Positions 1-8,999 are shown, numbered from the stretch's first letter. The stretch is DNA of 64,000 bases from Legionella_C sp048541585 (GCF_048541585.1 NZ_CP183303.1:3315733-3379732), one strand, 5' to 3'. Numbers and translations are program-made. Notes: a model not told the origin generated them from the sequence alone.

Positions 1-164
1 AAAGCGATATACATAAGAGAGACTATTGCTAATAAGCAATCTTGATATTCATCTAAACCTGGTGCATGCAATTCTAAGGTTTTATTTAACAAAGTATCAG
101 CGCAATTAGCATGTTGGGTTGCAATTTTCATTAATTCAACAGGTGAATAATAGCGTCTTTCCAT
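1..164 (-). CDS. Unknown protein, 5' part only (runs off window start)
   Basis: On the minus strand an ATG at 164 opens a frame that continues without a stop to the window edge, giving 54 residues beginning MERRYYSPVELMKIATQ and ending in a hydrophobic stretch. The stretch contains two cysteines (ANCADTLL, YQDCLL). I do not recognise the family. It is divergent from the Dus gene at 425, with about 260 bases between them. The frame could be chance, but uninterrupted length to the edge and ordinary codon use for this genome favour a real gene start. Confidence 0.5.
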   Translation of the reverse strand, partial: MERRYYSPVELMKIATQHANCADTLLNKTLELHAPGLDEYQDCLLAIVSLMYIA

Positions 165-424
165 TATAGAAACTACTTAACTTAAATTAATTACATAGTA
201 AAGTATATACCTATTAAACTTGAAAGTACTGGTTTTTTTCATGACTTAATTTTTAAGTTTATTTAATTTAAGAAATCGTAAAAGTAAGAGTGAACATCCA
301 GACTTTTGGATTTAGCAGAGATATAGACTTCGCGCGCTGGAAACTACTGGACTTTTATTAATTTTTGCCTACCTTCTGTGATTTTAAATTACTATTTGCT
401 TAAATTATGCGAAAATAAATAATT

Positions 425-1393
425 ATGACTGATTTATTAAATACCCCTTTTTTTTTAAAATCTTTAAAGCTGCCTAATCGACTAATTCAAGGGCCATTAG
501 CTGGCTATAGTTGTGCACCATTTAGAAAATTATTTTCGCTTTTTAAAGCCCCAGCGTATTGTGTCTCTGAGATGCTATCAGCTTATGATGTACTTCATAA
601 GCATACTTCAAATGATCGCTATCTTTATCGCGCCACTGAAGAAACGACTCTTTGTTACCAAATAGCTGGAAATGATCCTTATACAATGGCTGCAGCTGCT
701 CGAAAGCTTGAATTATTAGGCGCTAATATTATTGATATCAATTGCGGCTGCCCTAAACCAAAGATTCGTAAAAAAGGAGCAGGTTCTATTTTACTAGAAC
801 AACCAGAGCAGTTAATTAGAATTGTTACTGCTGTTCGTACAGCTATTGCAATACCCTTGACTGTTAAAATTCGCCTACAAGAAAATTCTGCAAAAGATAT
901 TGAATTAGTAGAAAAAATTGCTAAAACAGGCGCTGATGCAATTATTATTCATGGCCGTAGATGGTTTGATAATTATGACGTTCCTTGTAACTTAAAGCGA
1001 ATTAGCTTAATTAAAAAAACCATTGATATTCCAATAATTGTCAATGGAGATTTAAAAGATGGCCAAACAACTTTAAATGCACTAGCAACTACTGGATGTG
1101 ATGCCTTTATGATCTCTCGAGCCGGCACAGGAAACCCAGAACTTTTTCAAGAAATTTTATCAAATAAGTCAATAAATTTAGATAAACAGCAGTTAATAGC
1201 GCTATTTCTATATCATTTAAATGGTTTAGCTAACCTTGAAAATGAATATAAGGCAGTGCTACAGAGTCGTTCTTTAATGCGCTATTATTTTCGAGATAGC
1301 TTATCTAAATCATTATGGCCTATGTTTTATCAGCTAACCTCTTTAAAAGAAATTGAGCAATTTTTAATTAATAATCTTGTAATAGAAAGATAA
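425..1393 (+). CDS. tRNA-dihydrouridine synthase family protein
   Basis: FMN-dependent reductase that converts uridine to dihydrouridine in tRNA. The 322-residue protein has the Dus TIM-barrel signatures in order: the N-terminal PLAGYS segment near 24-29, the catalytic-cysteine motif NCGCP with Cys109, then KKGAGS, the FMN-binding Lys148 (TVKIR), His176 in IIHGR, and the phosphate-binding NGD near 207-209 with SRAG near 231. Length matches DusB and DusC (about 315-330), but the GCPKPKI stretch does not clearly place it in DusA, B or C, so no symbol is given. It stands alone on the plus strand. A nested inverted repeat follows its stop. Confidence 0.88.
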   Translation: MTDLLNTPFFLKSLKLPNRLIQGPLAGYSCAPFRKLFSLFKAPAYCVSEMLSAYDVLHKHTSNDRYLYRATEETTLCYQIAGNDPYTMAAAARKLELLGANIIDINCGCPKPKIRKKGAGSILLEQPEQLIRIVTAVRTAIAIPLTVKIRLQENSAKDIELVEKIAKTGADAIIIHGRRWFDNYDVPCNLKRISLIKKTIDIPIIVNGDLKDGQTTLNALATTGCDAFMISRAGTGNPELFQEILSNKSINLDKQQLIALFLYHLNGLANLENEYKAVLQSRSLMRYYFRDSLSKSLWPMFYQLTSLKEIEQFLINNLVIER

Positions 1394-1411
1394 TGGCATC
1401 AACTTAAAACG

Positions 1412-1490
1412 AGCCCTGTCGCAAGAACAGCAGAATTCTTAAATTGATAGAATTAAAGGTCACGGATATTTTAAACCTTTATGCAGGGCT
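1412..1490. repeat. Nested inverted repeat after the dus gene
   Basis: AGCCCTG at 1412-1418 pairs with CAGGGCT at 1484-1490. Inside it AAAGGT (1455-1460) pairs with ACCTTT (1475-1480). It lies between the convergent Dus and pteridine reductase genes, so it may serve as a terminator, but neither strand has a clear T-run. The preceding ATGGCATCAACTTAA (1393-1407) recurs with one mismatch in each copy of the repeat at 18.2-18.6 kb, which suggests a decayed repeat element. Confidence 0.35.
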
Positions 1491-1532
1491 TGATTTACAT
1501 GCACCTTGAATTAAAACACGTACTCGCTTTAA

Positions 1533-2300
1533 TTAACTAATGCTTCTACCACCATCAATATTCAATATTTGTCCGGTAATAAAAGGGTTATCGATTAAAG
1601 CTAAAACGGCTTGCGCAATAAAGCGTGGATCACCATGGCGTTTTAGTAAAGTGTTTTCAATAATGTGCTCTTGAATTTTTGGGGTTAAAGCATTTTCCTT
1701 TTCTGGCCAAATAATAGCGCCGGGCGCTACAGCATTAACACGTACAGTTGGAGCAAATTCTTTTGCTAATGCTTTCGTTTGCATAGCAAGCGCTGCTTTA
1801 GTTTGACAATAGACAGCATATCCACGTAATGGTTTATCAGCATGGATATCGGTGATGTTAATAATAACTCCTTGCTGTAAAGATAAATGGGGATAAGCTT
1901 TAAGACTTAATAGAAAAGGAGCCTGAACATTAACTGAAAACAAAGCTTGCCAATCCTCTAAACCAGGGTCACGGATATCAGTTTGTTTAAATCCAGAAGC
2001 ATTATTAATTAACACATCTAACTTGCCTTGCCACTGTACTACTTGCGTGACTAAATCAATACATTCACTTGGTTTGCTTAAATCAGCTTGATAAACTGCA
2101 GCACTTTCTTTGCGCATATTATTTAAAAAATTAACTAATAGCTGTGCTTCATTGATAGAATGATGACAGTGAATAGCTATTTGAAAGCCAGCTTGATGCA
2201 ACTCCTGGGCAATGGCCGCGCCAATGCGCCTGGCAGCACCAGTAATTAAAGCCACTCTGCCTGCTTGTTTGTTATTATAAATCAAGGTATGTTTCCTCAT
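1533..2300 (-). CDS. Pteridine reductase-like short-chain dehydrogenase (PTR1/FolM type)
   Basis: NADPH-dependent SDR predicted to reduce dihydropterins to tetrahydropterins. The 255-residue protein has the TGAARRIG cofactor loop (20-27), where the double arginine is typical of PTR1/FolM, then NNAS (99-102) and the catalytic set Asp151, Tyr164, Lys168 (YCQTK). Asp in place of the usual SDR serine is the PTR1 arrangement. The C-terminal GQILNIDGG is standard for the family. It diverges from the methyltransferase at 2320 with a 19-base gap and lies 1.1 kb from a 6-PTPS-like gene, which fits a pterin pathway. No strong ribosome-binding site precedes the ATG. Confidence 0.85.
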   Translation of the reverse strand: MRKHTLIYNNKQAGRVALITGAARRIGAAIAQELHQAGFQIAIHCHHSINEAQLLVNFLNNMRKESAAVYQADLSKPSECIDLVTQVVQWQGKLDVLINNASGFKQTDIRDPGLEDWQALFSVNVQAPFLLSLKAYPHLSLQQGVIINITDIHADKPLRGYAVYCQTKAALAMQTKALAKEFAPTVRVNAVAPGAIIWPEKENALTPKIQEHIIENTLLKRHGDPRFIAQAVLALIDNPFITGQILNIDGGRSIS

Positions 2301-2319
2301 TTTACTATGTAGACGAATA

Positions 2320-3432
2320 ATGAACTTATCAAGCTTCTTGTATAATTATTTACAACAGCACCAAGAAATTCCATTTGTTGAATTTATGCAACTTGCTTTA
2401 TATCATCCTAAAGCAGGCTATTACAGTGCTGGACTACCTAAATTTGGTAAGGAAGGTGATTTTATTACAGCACCCGAATTAACGCCTTTATTTGGCCAAA
2501 CTTTAGCGAATCAATGCCAGCAGCTTATTTCATTGTTAACTAACCCTATTATTTTTGAATTTGGCGCCGGCTCGGGTCGCTTATGTGTTGACTTATTAAC
2601 TAGATTAGAACATTTAAACTGTCTACCAGATACTTATTATATTTTAGAAGTTAGTGGCTCATTACAAGCAAGGCAAAAACAACTAATTAATGAAGAAATA
2701 AGTCATTTGGCTCATTTAGTCACATGGATCAATCAATGGCCAACAGAGCCTTTTAATGGTATTGTCATTGCTAATGAAGTATTAGATGCTATGCCAGTAC
2801 ATCGTTTTATACAGACAGCAAAGGCATTATTAGAAAGTTATATTACCCTCAACCAACAAAATGAATTAACAGAGATTTTTAAGCCTACAAACGATTTACG
2901 CTTACGTAATTATCTAAACCATGCTTTACCTGAATTACCCTTACCCTATCAATCAGAGGCAAATTTATTTATTGAAAGTTGGCTTAGTCAAGTCAGTAGC
3001 ATACTTAAGCAAGGCGCCATAATTTTAATTGATTATGGCTACCCTAGACATGAATATTATCATCCTGATCGTAATCAAGGGACGCTGATGTGTCATTATA
3101 GGCACCAAGCACATACTAATTTTTTAGTTCATGTCGGTGAGCAAGATATTACCGCTCATGTTGATTTTACTCAGGTTGCAGAAGCAGCTTCTGCAGCCAA
3201 TTTACAGGTTGCTGGTTATACCAATCAAGCTGCTTTTTTACTGGCTAACGGTCTGTTAAGCTTAGTAGAAGAAATAGATAATGAACGAAATCGCATTATA
3301 GCGACGCAGGCTGTAAAAAAATTAACTCTACCTAGTGAGATGGGTGAATTGTTTAAAGTTATGGGGTTGACTAAAAATTTAGACCTATTTCTAACTGGTT
3401 TTCAATTACAAGATAAAAGAGCAAGCTTATAA
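2320..3432 (+). CDS. SAM-dependent methyltransferase, MidA/NDUFAF7-like (COG1565)
   Basis: Class I methyltransferase of the COG1565 family, related to NDUFAF7, which methylates an arginine in mitochondrial complex I; bacterial substrates are poorly known. In this 370-residue protein, an N-terminal FVEFMQLALYHPKAGYY-type segment (about 19-36) leads to the SAM-binding FEFGAGSGRL near residues 80-90 and to NEVLDAMPVHRF near 150. It diverges from the pteridine reductase and abuts the 6-PTPS-like gene with no intervening base, so the latter two are probably co-transcribed. The start ATG at 2320 leaves only 19 bases to the divergent gene, so the promoters must overlap. Confidence 0.82.
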   Translation: MNLSSFLYNYLQQHQEIPFVEFMQLALYHPKAGYYSAGLPKFGKEGDFITAPELTPLFGQTLANQCQQLISLLTNPIIFEFGAGSGRLCVDLLTRLEHLNCLPDTYYILEVSGSLQARQKQLINEEISHLAHLVTWINQWPTEPFNGIVIANEVLDAMPVHRFIQTAKALLESYITLNQQNELTEIFKPTNDLRLRNYLNHALPELPLPYQSEANLFIESWLSQVSSILKQGAIILIDYGYPRHEYYHPDRNQGTLMCHYRHQAHTNFLVHVGEQDITAHVDFTQVAEAASAANLQVAGYTNQAAFLLANGLLSLVEEIDNERNRIIATQAVKKLTLPSEMGELFKVMGLTKNLDLFLTGFQLQDKRASL

Positions 3433-3939
3433 ATGATTAAATATTTAACTACCGTTGAGCTACAGAAAGAATCTATGAAGTTTTCTGCAGGCCATACCAC
3501 TATCTTTTCTGCAACAGAGCGCGAACCATTACATGGACATATGTATGGTGTTTACCTTGCTCTGACAACTTGGGTGGAAGAAAACGGCATGACTTTTGAT
3601 TATCGATATTATAAAGAACGTATTCATAAACTATGTCGCTCTTTGAACCAAACTTTTTTAATGCCAAAGTATTCACCCTTTTTAACTATCAGTGAAGATA
3701 CTGAGTATTATTACTTTACTTTTAATCATAAGAAAATTCCCTTTTTAAAAGAAGATGTTACTTTACTACCCTTAACTAACATCACTGTTGAAGAGCTATC
3801 TCGCTGGTTTGTCAATGAGCTTATTAAAGATCAACAAGAATTAATTAAACATCGTATAGAAAAAGTAGTGGTAAAAGTTTTTTCAGCTCCCGGACAATCT
3901 GCCAGTCATGAATGGACAAACAGTCCTAATAAAGCCTAA
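3433..3939 (+). CDS. 6-pyruvoyl-tetrahydropterin synthase/QueD family protein lacking the usual cysteine
   Basis: The 168-residue protein has the tunnelling-fold zinc ligands His21 (SAGHTT) and His34/His36 (LHGHMYG), the ITVEELSRWF helix and a C-terminal SAPGQSASHEW. QueD and PTPS normally have a catalytic Cys 3-4 residues before HGH; here that segment reads ATEREPLHGH, with Glu31 and no cysteine. Replacement of Cys by Glu is described for PTPS-III proteins, some of which feed folate synthesis. The gene begins immediately after the methyltransferase stop codon. Together with the PTR1-like reductase, the context supports a pterin or folate role rather than queuosine, but substrate is inferred. 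Confidence 0.75.
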   Translation: MIKYLTTVELQKESMKFSAGHTTIFSATEREPLHGHMYGVYLALTTWVEENGMTFDYRYYKERIHKLCRSLNQTFLMPKYSPFLTISEDTEYYYFTFNHKKIPFLKEDVTLLPLTNITVEELSRWFVNELIKDQQELIKHRIEKVVVKVFSAPGQSASHEWTNSPNKA

Positions 3940-4214
3940 GGCTGTTTACATTTTGTTAGCTTAAGTTAAACTGGCTTTATTTTCGAGCATTCATTAATGT
4001 GCAGGAAAAAGAAACCTTTTTGCTTAAGATAGTAGAAATGCAATATAAATCTTACAACCTGTCTTCAGAGTCAATAGAGAGAGGCAAAGAGACTAATTTT
4101 GCGGACCGTAGCAGAATACTTAGGCGTATTAAGCAATGGACTTCAGGAAAATCACTCCCTGTGGCCACCTTAATAGACTTTGAAGGCAGGTTCTTAATTA
4201 TTAAGGAAATACGT

Positions 4215-6386
4215 GTGATTATTATTTGTCATGTGTGTATTCCCCATACAAATCACGATTATTTCGATTACTTAGCACAGGATATTTCTCCTGAAGTGGG
4301 GGCAAGGGTTTGGGTGCCCTTCCGTAACCAAAAGCGCTTAGGATTTATTGTTGGCACTACTACATGCGCAGAAGTAACTAGGCCACTTAAAGCAATTTAT
4401 AGTGTTATTGATAAACAACCTATTATAACTGCTGAAATACTGAATTTGTATCAGTGGGTTAGCACTTATTATCAATCACCTTTATCAGAAGTTTTACCCT
4501 TAGCAGTACCTAAAAAGCTACGCCAAGGCTACTCTCTACAAGCACCTCTAACTGAGGTTTATGCTTTAAGGCTAGCAGCCAACGAAGCTTACAGTCTTTT
4601 AAATAAAAATGCGCTTAAACAACGAGCTTTAATTCATTTTCTAGAACAAAATAATAAAGTGACTAGAAGTGAATTATTACAAGCTGGATTTACAAAAGCA
4701 CAGTTAGATAAACTGATTCAATTAAATATTATTCTAAATGAACAAGTGCTTGCACTACCTGCTCCGTCCTCTACAAAAACTGAGCCCTTAACCCTTAATA
4801 GTGAACAAGCTGTTGCCGTAGAAGCGATTAAACAACATTTAACCAACTATCATTGCTTCCTTTTACAGGGAATAACAGGCAGCGGTAAAACTGAAGTATA
4901 TTTGCAAATCATTACTGAAGTACTAGCGCAAGGGAAACAAGTTTTAATTTTAGTACCGGAAATTGGCTTAACACCCCAGTTATTGAAACGCTTTAGCGCT
5001 CGTTTTACAAACCAAATAGTAACGCTACACTCAAAGCTTAATGAAACTCAGCGCTATAATGCTTGGTTTGCTGCAGCGCATAATATCGCTCGTTTAGTGA
5101 TTGGAACGCGCACAGCCATTTTTACTCCTATGCCTAAGTTAGGGCTAATCATTATTGATGAAGAGCATGATGCCTCTTTAAAACAAATGGACAATGTGCG
5201 CTATTCAGCACGCGATACAGCCCTTATGCGAGCCTATCAGGTAAATATACCCATTATTTTAGGTTCAGCAACACCAAGTTTGGAAAGCCTTTATAATTGT
5301 AATCAACAAAAATATACATTGTTACAATTAAATCATAGAGCTTTGACGACTAACCCTTTGCATTATCAGTTAATTGATCTACGTTCAGCACCTATGCAAC
5401 ATGGTTTAGCAGAGCGTTCTCTACAGATAATTACTAAACATCTACAGCAAAGAAACCAAGTCTTAGTATTTATTAATCGACGTGGTTTTGCGCCTATTTT
5501 GCTATGCCATGCCTGTGGTTTCATGGTTGATTGTCTAGCTTGTGATAGTCATTTAACTTTGCATAGCTATACCAGACGCTTAATCTGCCATCACTGTGGC
5601 TTAAGTCAGACAATTCCTAAATTTTGTAAGCAATGTGAAAATCCAGAACTAATTCCGATTGGGACCGGTACGCAAAGAATTTATGACTATCTGACAGAGG
5701 TATTCCCAAATATTAATATTTTACGTATTGATCGTGATGAAATACGTAAAAAAAATGAGCTTGAGGCAAAGCTTGAATTAATTAATAGGGAGGAGGCACA
5801 ATTACTTGTTGGCACTCAGATGCTTGCTAAAGGACATCATTTCCCAAAATTAACGTTAGTTGTAGTGGTAGACGCTGATTGGGGATTTTATAATCAAGAT
5901 TTTCGCGCTATTGAACAATTAGGTCAATTATTAACACAAGTAGCAGGACGTGCTGGACGTGCCGAATACCCGGGAGAAGTTATTATTCAAACACATCTTC
6001 CTGGTCACCCGCTATTGAATATACTTATTCAAAAAGGCTATGCTGAGTTTGCGAAAAAACTTTTAATTAGCCGCATACAGGCTGCGTTACCTCCTTATCA
6101 TTACTTAGCAGTTATTCGCGCGCAACACAAAAAAAATGAGCGTATTGAGCACTTTTTAAAATCAATTAAAACCTACTTAAATAACAATAGCTTACAAATT
6201 TTAGGGCCAGCACCAGCCCCGTTAGCTAGAAAAGCCAATTTATTTCGCATGCAACTTTTAATAAAAGCATCTTCTCGCAAACAGCTACATTTGTCATTGA
6301 CGAGCATGCGCGAGTGGATCAAAATAACTAAACAAGCCCAAGACATACGTTGGAGTATTGATATTGATCCATTGGACCTTACATGA
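4215..6386 (+). CDS. priA: Primosomal protein N' (replication restart helicase PriA)
   Basis: 3'-to-5' DNA helicase that reloads the replisome at stalled forks. I place the start at GTG 4215, preceded by AAGGAA at 4203-4208, giving 723 residues (E. coli 732). The frame is open upstream to 3999, but that extension does not resemble PriA. Numbered from the GTG, it has the N-terminal 3'-DNA-binding domain beginning ICHVCIPH, Walker A GITGSGKTE (219-227), Walker B DEEH (315-318), and eight zinc-binding cysteines at 431, 434, 440, 443, 458, 461, 471 and 474. Its stop overlaps the next gene's start (ATGA). Confidence 0.93.
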   Translation: MIIICHVCIPHTNHDYFDYLAQDISPEVGARVWVPFRNQKRLGFIVGTTTCAEVTRPLKAIYSVIDKQPIITAEILNLYQWVSTYYQSPLSEVLPLAVPKKLRQGYSLQAPLTEVYALRLAANEAYSLLNKNALKQRALIHFLEQNNKVTRSELLQAGFTKAQLDKLIQLNIILNEQVLALPAPSSTKTEPLTLNSEQAVAVEAIKQHLTNYHCFLLQGITGSGKTEVYLQIITEVLAQGKQVLILVPEIGLTPQLLKRFSARFTNQIVTLHSKLNETQRYNAWFAAAHNIARLVIGTRTAIFTPMPKLGLIIIDEEHDASLKQMDNVRYSARDTALMRAYQVNIPIILGSATPSLESLYNCNQQKYTLLQLNHRALTTNPLHYQLIDLRSAPMQHGLAERSLQIITKHLQQRNQVLVFINRRGFAPILLCHACGFMVDCLACDSHLTLHSYTRRLICHHCGLSQTIPKFCKQCENPELIPIGTGTQRIYDYLTEVFPNINILRIDRDEIRKKNELEAKLELINREEAQLLVGTQMLAKGHHFPKLTLVVVVDADWGFYNQDFRAIEQLGQLLTQVAGRAGRAEYPGEVIIQTHLPGHPLLNILIQKGYAEFAKKLLISRIQAALPPYHYLAVIRAQHKKNERIEHFLKSIKTYLNNNSLQILGPAPAPLARKANLFRMQLLIKASSRKQLHLSLTSMREWIKITKQAQDIRWSIDIDPLDLT

Positions 6387-6778
6387 GTAACTCAAAAATT
6401 ACTGTTCATCAGAAGACATTTGCTATCGCTTGGGGCGATATGGATGCCTTAGGCCATGTTAATAACGCCCGCTATTTCGATTACTTTCAAGAAGCACGAA
6501 TAGAATGGTTAGCAAGCTTAAATTTTAATTTAGAGCAAAAAACAGGCCCAGTGGTTATTCATGTTGCCTGCACTTTTCTAAAGCCTGTGGTTTATCCAGC
6601 GACTTTAACAATTAAAAGTAGTATTCATAGCCTTGGCCGCTCAAGTTTCATTATTGATCATGATTTATTTCAAGAAAATACTTTAATGGCGCAAGGGATT
6701 AGCAAAGTTGTTTGGGTTGACTATAAGCTCAATAAATCAGTACCGGTACCTGTTAATATTTCTAATTTATTTACTTAA
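6383..6778 (+). CDS. Acyl-CoA thioesterase, hot-dog fold (YbgC/4HBT family)
   Basis: The 131-residue protein has the 4HBT hot-dog signature: WGDMDALGHVNNARYF near residues 16-31, with Asp20 and the His/Asn pair typical of the family, followed by the EARIEWL helix. It should hydrolyse acyl-CoA thioesters in the cytoplasm; the natural substrate cannot be read from sequence. The ATG overlaps the priA stop by four bases, so the two are translationally coupled. It is not next to tol-pal genes, so the ybgC symbol is withheld. Confidence 0.82.
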   Translation: MSNSKITVHQKTFAIAWGDMDALGHVNNARYFDYFQEARIEWLASLNFNLEQKTGPVVIHVACTFLKPVVYPATLTIKSSIHSLGRSSFIIDHDLFQENTLMAQGISKVVWVDYKLNKSVPVPVNISNLFT

Positions 6779-6895
6779 AAGCGTTTAACGAGTTAAGTTG
6801 CATAATTAAGCGAGTTTAACTATTATTTAAGTTGATTATTTGTCCTAAATAACCCGTTGTTTTTCTTAATCTTTAAACTACAACAAGGAACTATT

Positions 6896-7096
6896 ATGAA
6901 TAAAGATATTTTTGAAGGTAACTGGGAAGAGTTAAAAGGTAAAATGAAACAAGTTTGGGGCAAATTGACCGATGATGACTTTCGTGAGCTTCAAGGCAAT
7001 CAACAAGAAATTTATGGCAAACTACAAAAACATTATGGCTACACCCGTGCGGAAGCTGAAAAAGCAATTAAAGATTTTCGTAACAAACACCACTAA
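6896..7096 (+). CDS. CsbD family stress protein
   Basis: A 66-residue, charged, helical protein of the CsbD/YjbJ type, with NWEELKGKMKQVWGKLTDDD at the N-terminus and a C-terminal Tyr-rich, Lys-rich helix. Family members are abundant general-stress proteins (SigB regulon in Bacillus, RpoS regulon in E. coli) of unknown biochemical role. The ATG at 6896 follows CAAGGAAC with a proper spacing; the frame is open upstream to 6857, but that extension lacks a ribosome-binding site. A strong palindromic terminator follows. Confidence 0.88.
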   Translation: MNKDIFEGNWEELKGKMKQVWGKLTDDDFRELQGNQQEIYGKLQKHYGYTRAEAEKAIKDFRNKHH

Positions 7097-7110
7097 TTTA
7101 TAATTTATTT

Positions 7111-7139
7111 GATGCTAGTTAACGTTAGCTAGCATCATT
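7111..7139 (+). terminator. Terminator after the CsbD gene
   Basis: A near-perfect 26-base palindrome, GATGCTAGTTAAC / GTTAGCTAGCATC with one G-T pair, is followed by ATTT. It ends the CsbD transcript and lies 160 bases from the convergent gene at 7299. Confidence 0.65.
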
Positions 7140-7298
7140 TCAAGTTAAAGAGAGATATAGCTATTTCATCCTTTCTAATCAAACATTCTTTTAATTTATA
7201 AACCAACTTATTATCTAAGTAGCGCTCAATTTAGTCTTCTATTTAATTTTAATTAGTTAATTTTTAGAGAAGTTATTTTCTTAATATTTATTTAGAAT

Positions 7299-8006
7299 CT
7301 AGTTCCAAGCTGGTTTGAAGGTGTGTGACTCTATTTTACTAGTTTTTTGCTTAGGAAAATTTAGTTCTTGCAAGCCATCTCGAAGTTTAGCTAGCCAAAT
7401 TTGAAAAGCCATGGGCGTTTCCATTTTGTTCATTTTAAAATCATCTTCTATAAAGCCTGCTCGAGCTTTAAGAGCGGCTCTTGTGTTGTCTGTAAGTCCA
7501 GCTATTAAACAGCGCTTGACACTACTTACACAATTATTGGTAATGAAACTATAATTTTGCTCTCTTTCTCTTTCAATTGCCTCAAGGATTTTTAATTCAT
7601 CAAGATAAAAAGGACAATTACTTTCCTTTGTGGGTAAGGTGATCCAAGCTTCAGAATGACTACCCTTAGTCCTATTTTTGCTTAAATAATGATTTATTTC
7701 TCTTTCACTCATATCATATCGTTGTAAATAATCTTGTCGTATATCCTCGATAGAATCAATTAACTCACTATCATTTAATGTCCTTTTAATAGACTCTAGA
7801 TTCTCACGTAGCGTTAAGAGCTTAACTGTAATAGTCTCTATGTTAAATATAAGCTGGTCTATTTGCTGCTTTTTACTTTTATCTTGACCTGCTCCATTAA
7901 AATTAATTTCCTGTAACTTTTGATGAAATGCCGTTAATTCAGAAACGAGCTTTGCTTCTTCAAGAAGCGTTTTCCTTAATTCATATTCGCTCATTAATTC
8001 CCGCAT
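7299..8006 (-). CDS. 3' half of a coiled-coil, papain-like effector candidate (split by a stop)
   Basis: A 235-residue frame that is in exactly the same phase as the gene at 8019-8999, separated from it only by TAA at 8021-8019 and four sense codons. It has no convincing ribosome-binding site of its own. Residues 1-100 are Lys/Glu/Leu-rich and probably coiled-coil. A C-terminal block contains SFITNNCVSSVKRCLIAG with Cys159. An Asn-Cys pair at the C-terminal end, combined with a His motif in the other half, is how circularly permuted papain/NlpC-P60 folds are built. I infer that the two frames are one gene broken by a nonsense mutation. The family is not identified. Confidence 0.6.
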   Translation of the reverse strand: MRELMSEYELRKTLLEEAKLVSELTAFHQKLQEINFNGAGQDKSKKQQIDQLIFNIETITVKLLTLRENLESIKRTLNDSELIDSIEDIRQDYLQRYDMSEREINHYLSKNRTKGSHSEAWITLPTKESNCPFYLDELKILEAIEREREQNYSFITNNCVSSVKRCLIAGLTDNTRAALKARAGFIEDDFKMNKMETPMAFQIWLAKLRDGLQELNFPKQKTSKIESHTFKPAWN

Positions 8007-8018
8007 ATCTTGTTCATT

Positions 8019-8999
8019 TTAATCTACTATCTCTTTATCTGATTTCTGTAAATGGGTAGTATAAGCTTTTATTGTAGACTGGAGCTCTTGGATCTCTGAC
8101 TCACATTCCTTGATTTGTTTATTGAAATTTGTATTTACTCTTATAAGCTCTGCATCTAATTTTTTTAATTCAAGCTCTATAGGTGTCTTTTTTTCATGAT
8201 TAAAAGCTTCATATTTTAGAATCTCTTTTTGTATATTTGTATCGGGATTAGTTTGATAGGCTTTTTTTAACAAGCTAAGCTTAAGAGCAAGAACTTTTGC
8301 TTTTGGCTCTTTTTCAACCGTTAGCTGTTTTAAAAGGGTTGCTCTAGTTAATTGAATAGTGTCAACTTCTTTCTGGTGTTTCGCCCTAAGTTCATGTAGC
8401 TGCAAAATCAACGCCTTTTTAAGAAGCTCTTTAATATATTTTTGTTCTTCTATAACCGGATCAATGTATGTAATCGGCGCTTGATGTTCAATAGTTGTAG
8501 CTTTTTTACTTGTTTCTTCTCGGTCCATATCCAATTCATGCCTACTTAACTCGGCTACTACTCCTTTAGAAGGCTCGGTAAGGCCTACTAAATGTAATAA
8601 ATCTTTAACTATCGAACTTATGGGAGGTTTTGGCCCTGGCCAAAAACTATGATGTATAACATTTACTTTGACTTTGTTAGCTTGCCGATAATCAAGTTTA
8701 AGAGTCCTTTGCTTTTTAGTATTTATTCCTGTTAGAGAAGTCTCACCATCAGGTCTAACAATAGCACTTTTGTCTTTTTTTACTTCGCCAACATAACCTA
8801 AGCTTTTTTCATAAATCCACTGACCTTTATTTTCTTGCATTTTGCAGAATGCTGGAGTTCCTTCGATTATATCCATTTTAAAATTAACATGGCCTGCATT
8901 TTCATTTAAAGGAGTAGAAAAAAGTGATCCTACAGCATTTTTAACTCTGGTGCCGAATATATGTGTCGTGGAAAACCAGAAATGTACTTCAATACTCAT
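8019..8999 (-). CDS. 5' half of a coiled-coil, papain-like effector candidate (ends at in-frame stop)
   Basis: A 326-residue frame starting MSIEVHFWFSTTHIFG. The N-terminal domain has AGHVNFKM with His37, a candidate catalytic histidine of a permuted papain-like fold. From about residue 190 it is strongly Lys/Glu/Leu-rich and coiled-coil-like, and this character continues past the TAA stop into the 7299-8006 frame. The expected cysteine motif lies in that second frame, so the fold would be incomplete if translation stopped here. The composition and architecture resemble Legionella Dot/Icm effectors, which is inference. The two frames should be read as one 1.7-kb locus. Confidence 0.6.
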   Translation of the reverse strand: MSIEVHFWFSTTHIFGTRVKNAVGSLFSTPLNENAGHVNFKMDIIEGTPAFCKMQENKGQWIYEKSLGYVGEVKKDKSAIVRPDGETSLTGINTKKQRTLKLDYRQANKVKVNVIHHSFWPGPKPPISSIVKDLLHLVGLTEPSKGVVAELSRHELDMDREETSKKATTIEHQAPITYIDPVIEEQKYIKELLKKALILQLHELRAKHQKEVDTIQLTRATLLKQLTVEKEPKAKVLALKLSLLKKAYQTNPDTNIQKEILKYEAFNHEKKTPIELELKKLDAELIRVNTNFNKQIKECESEIQELQSTIKAYTTHLQKSDKEIVD

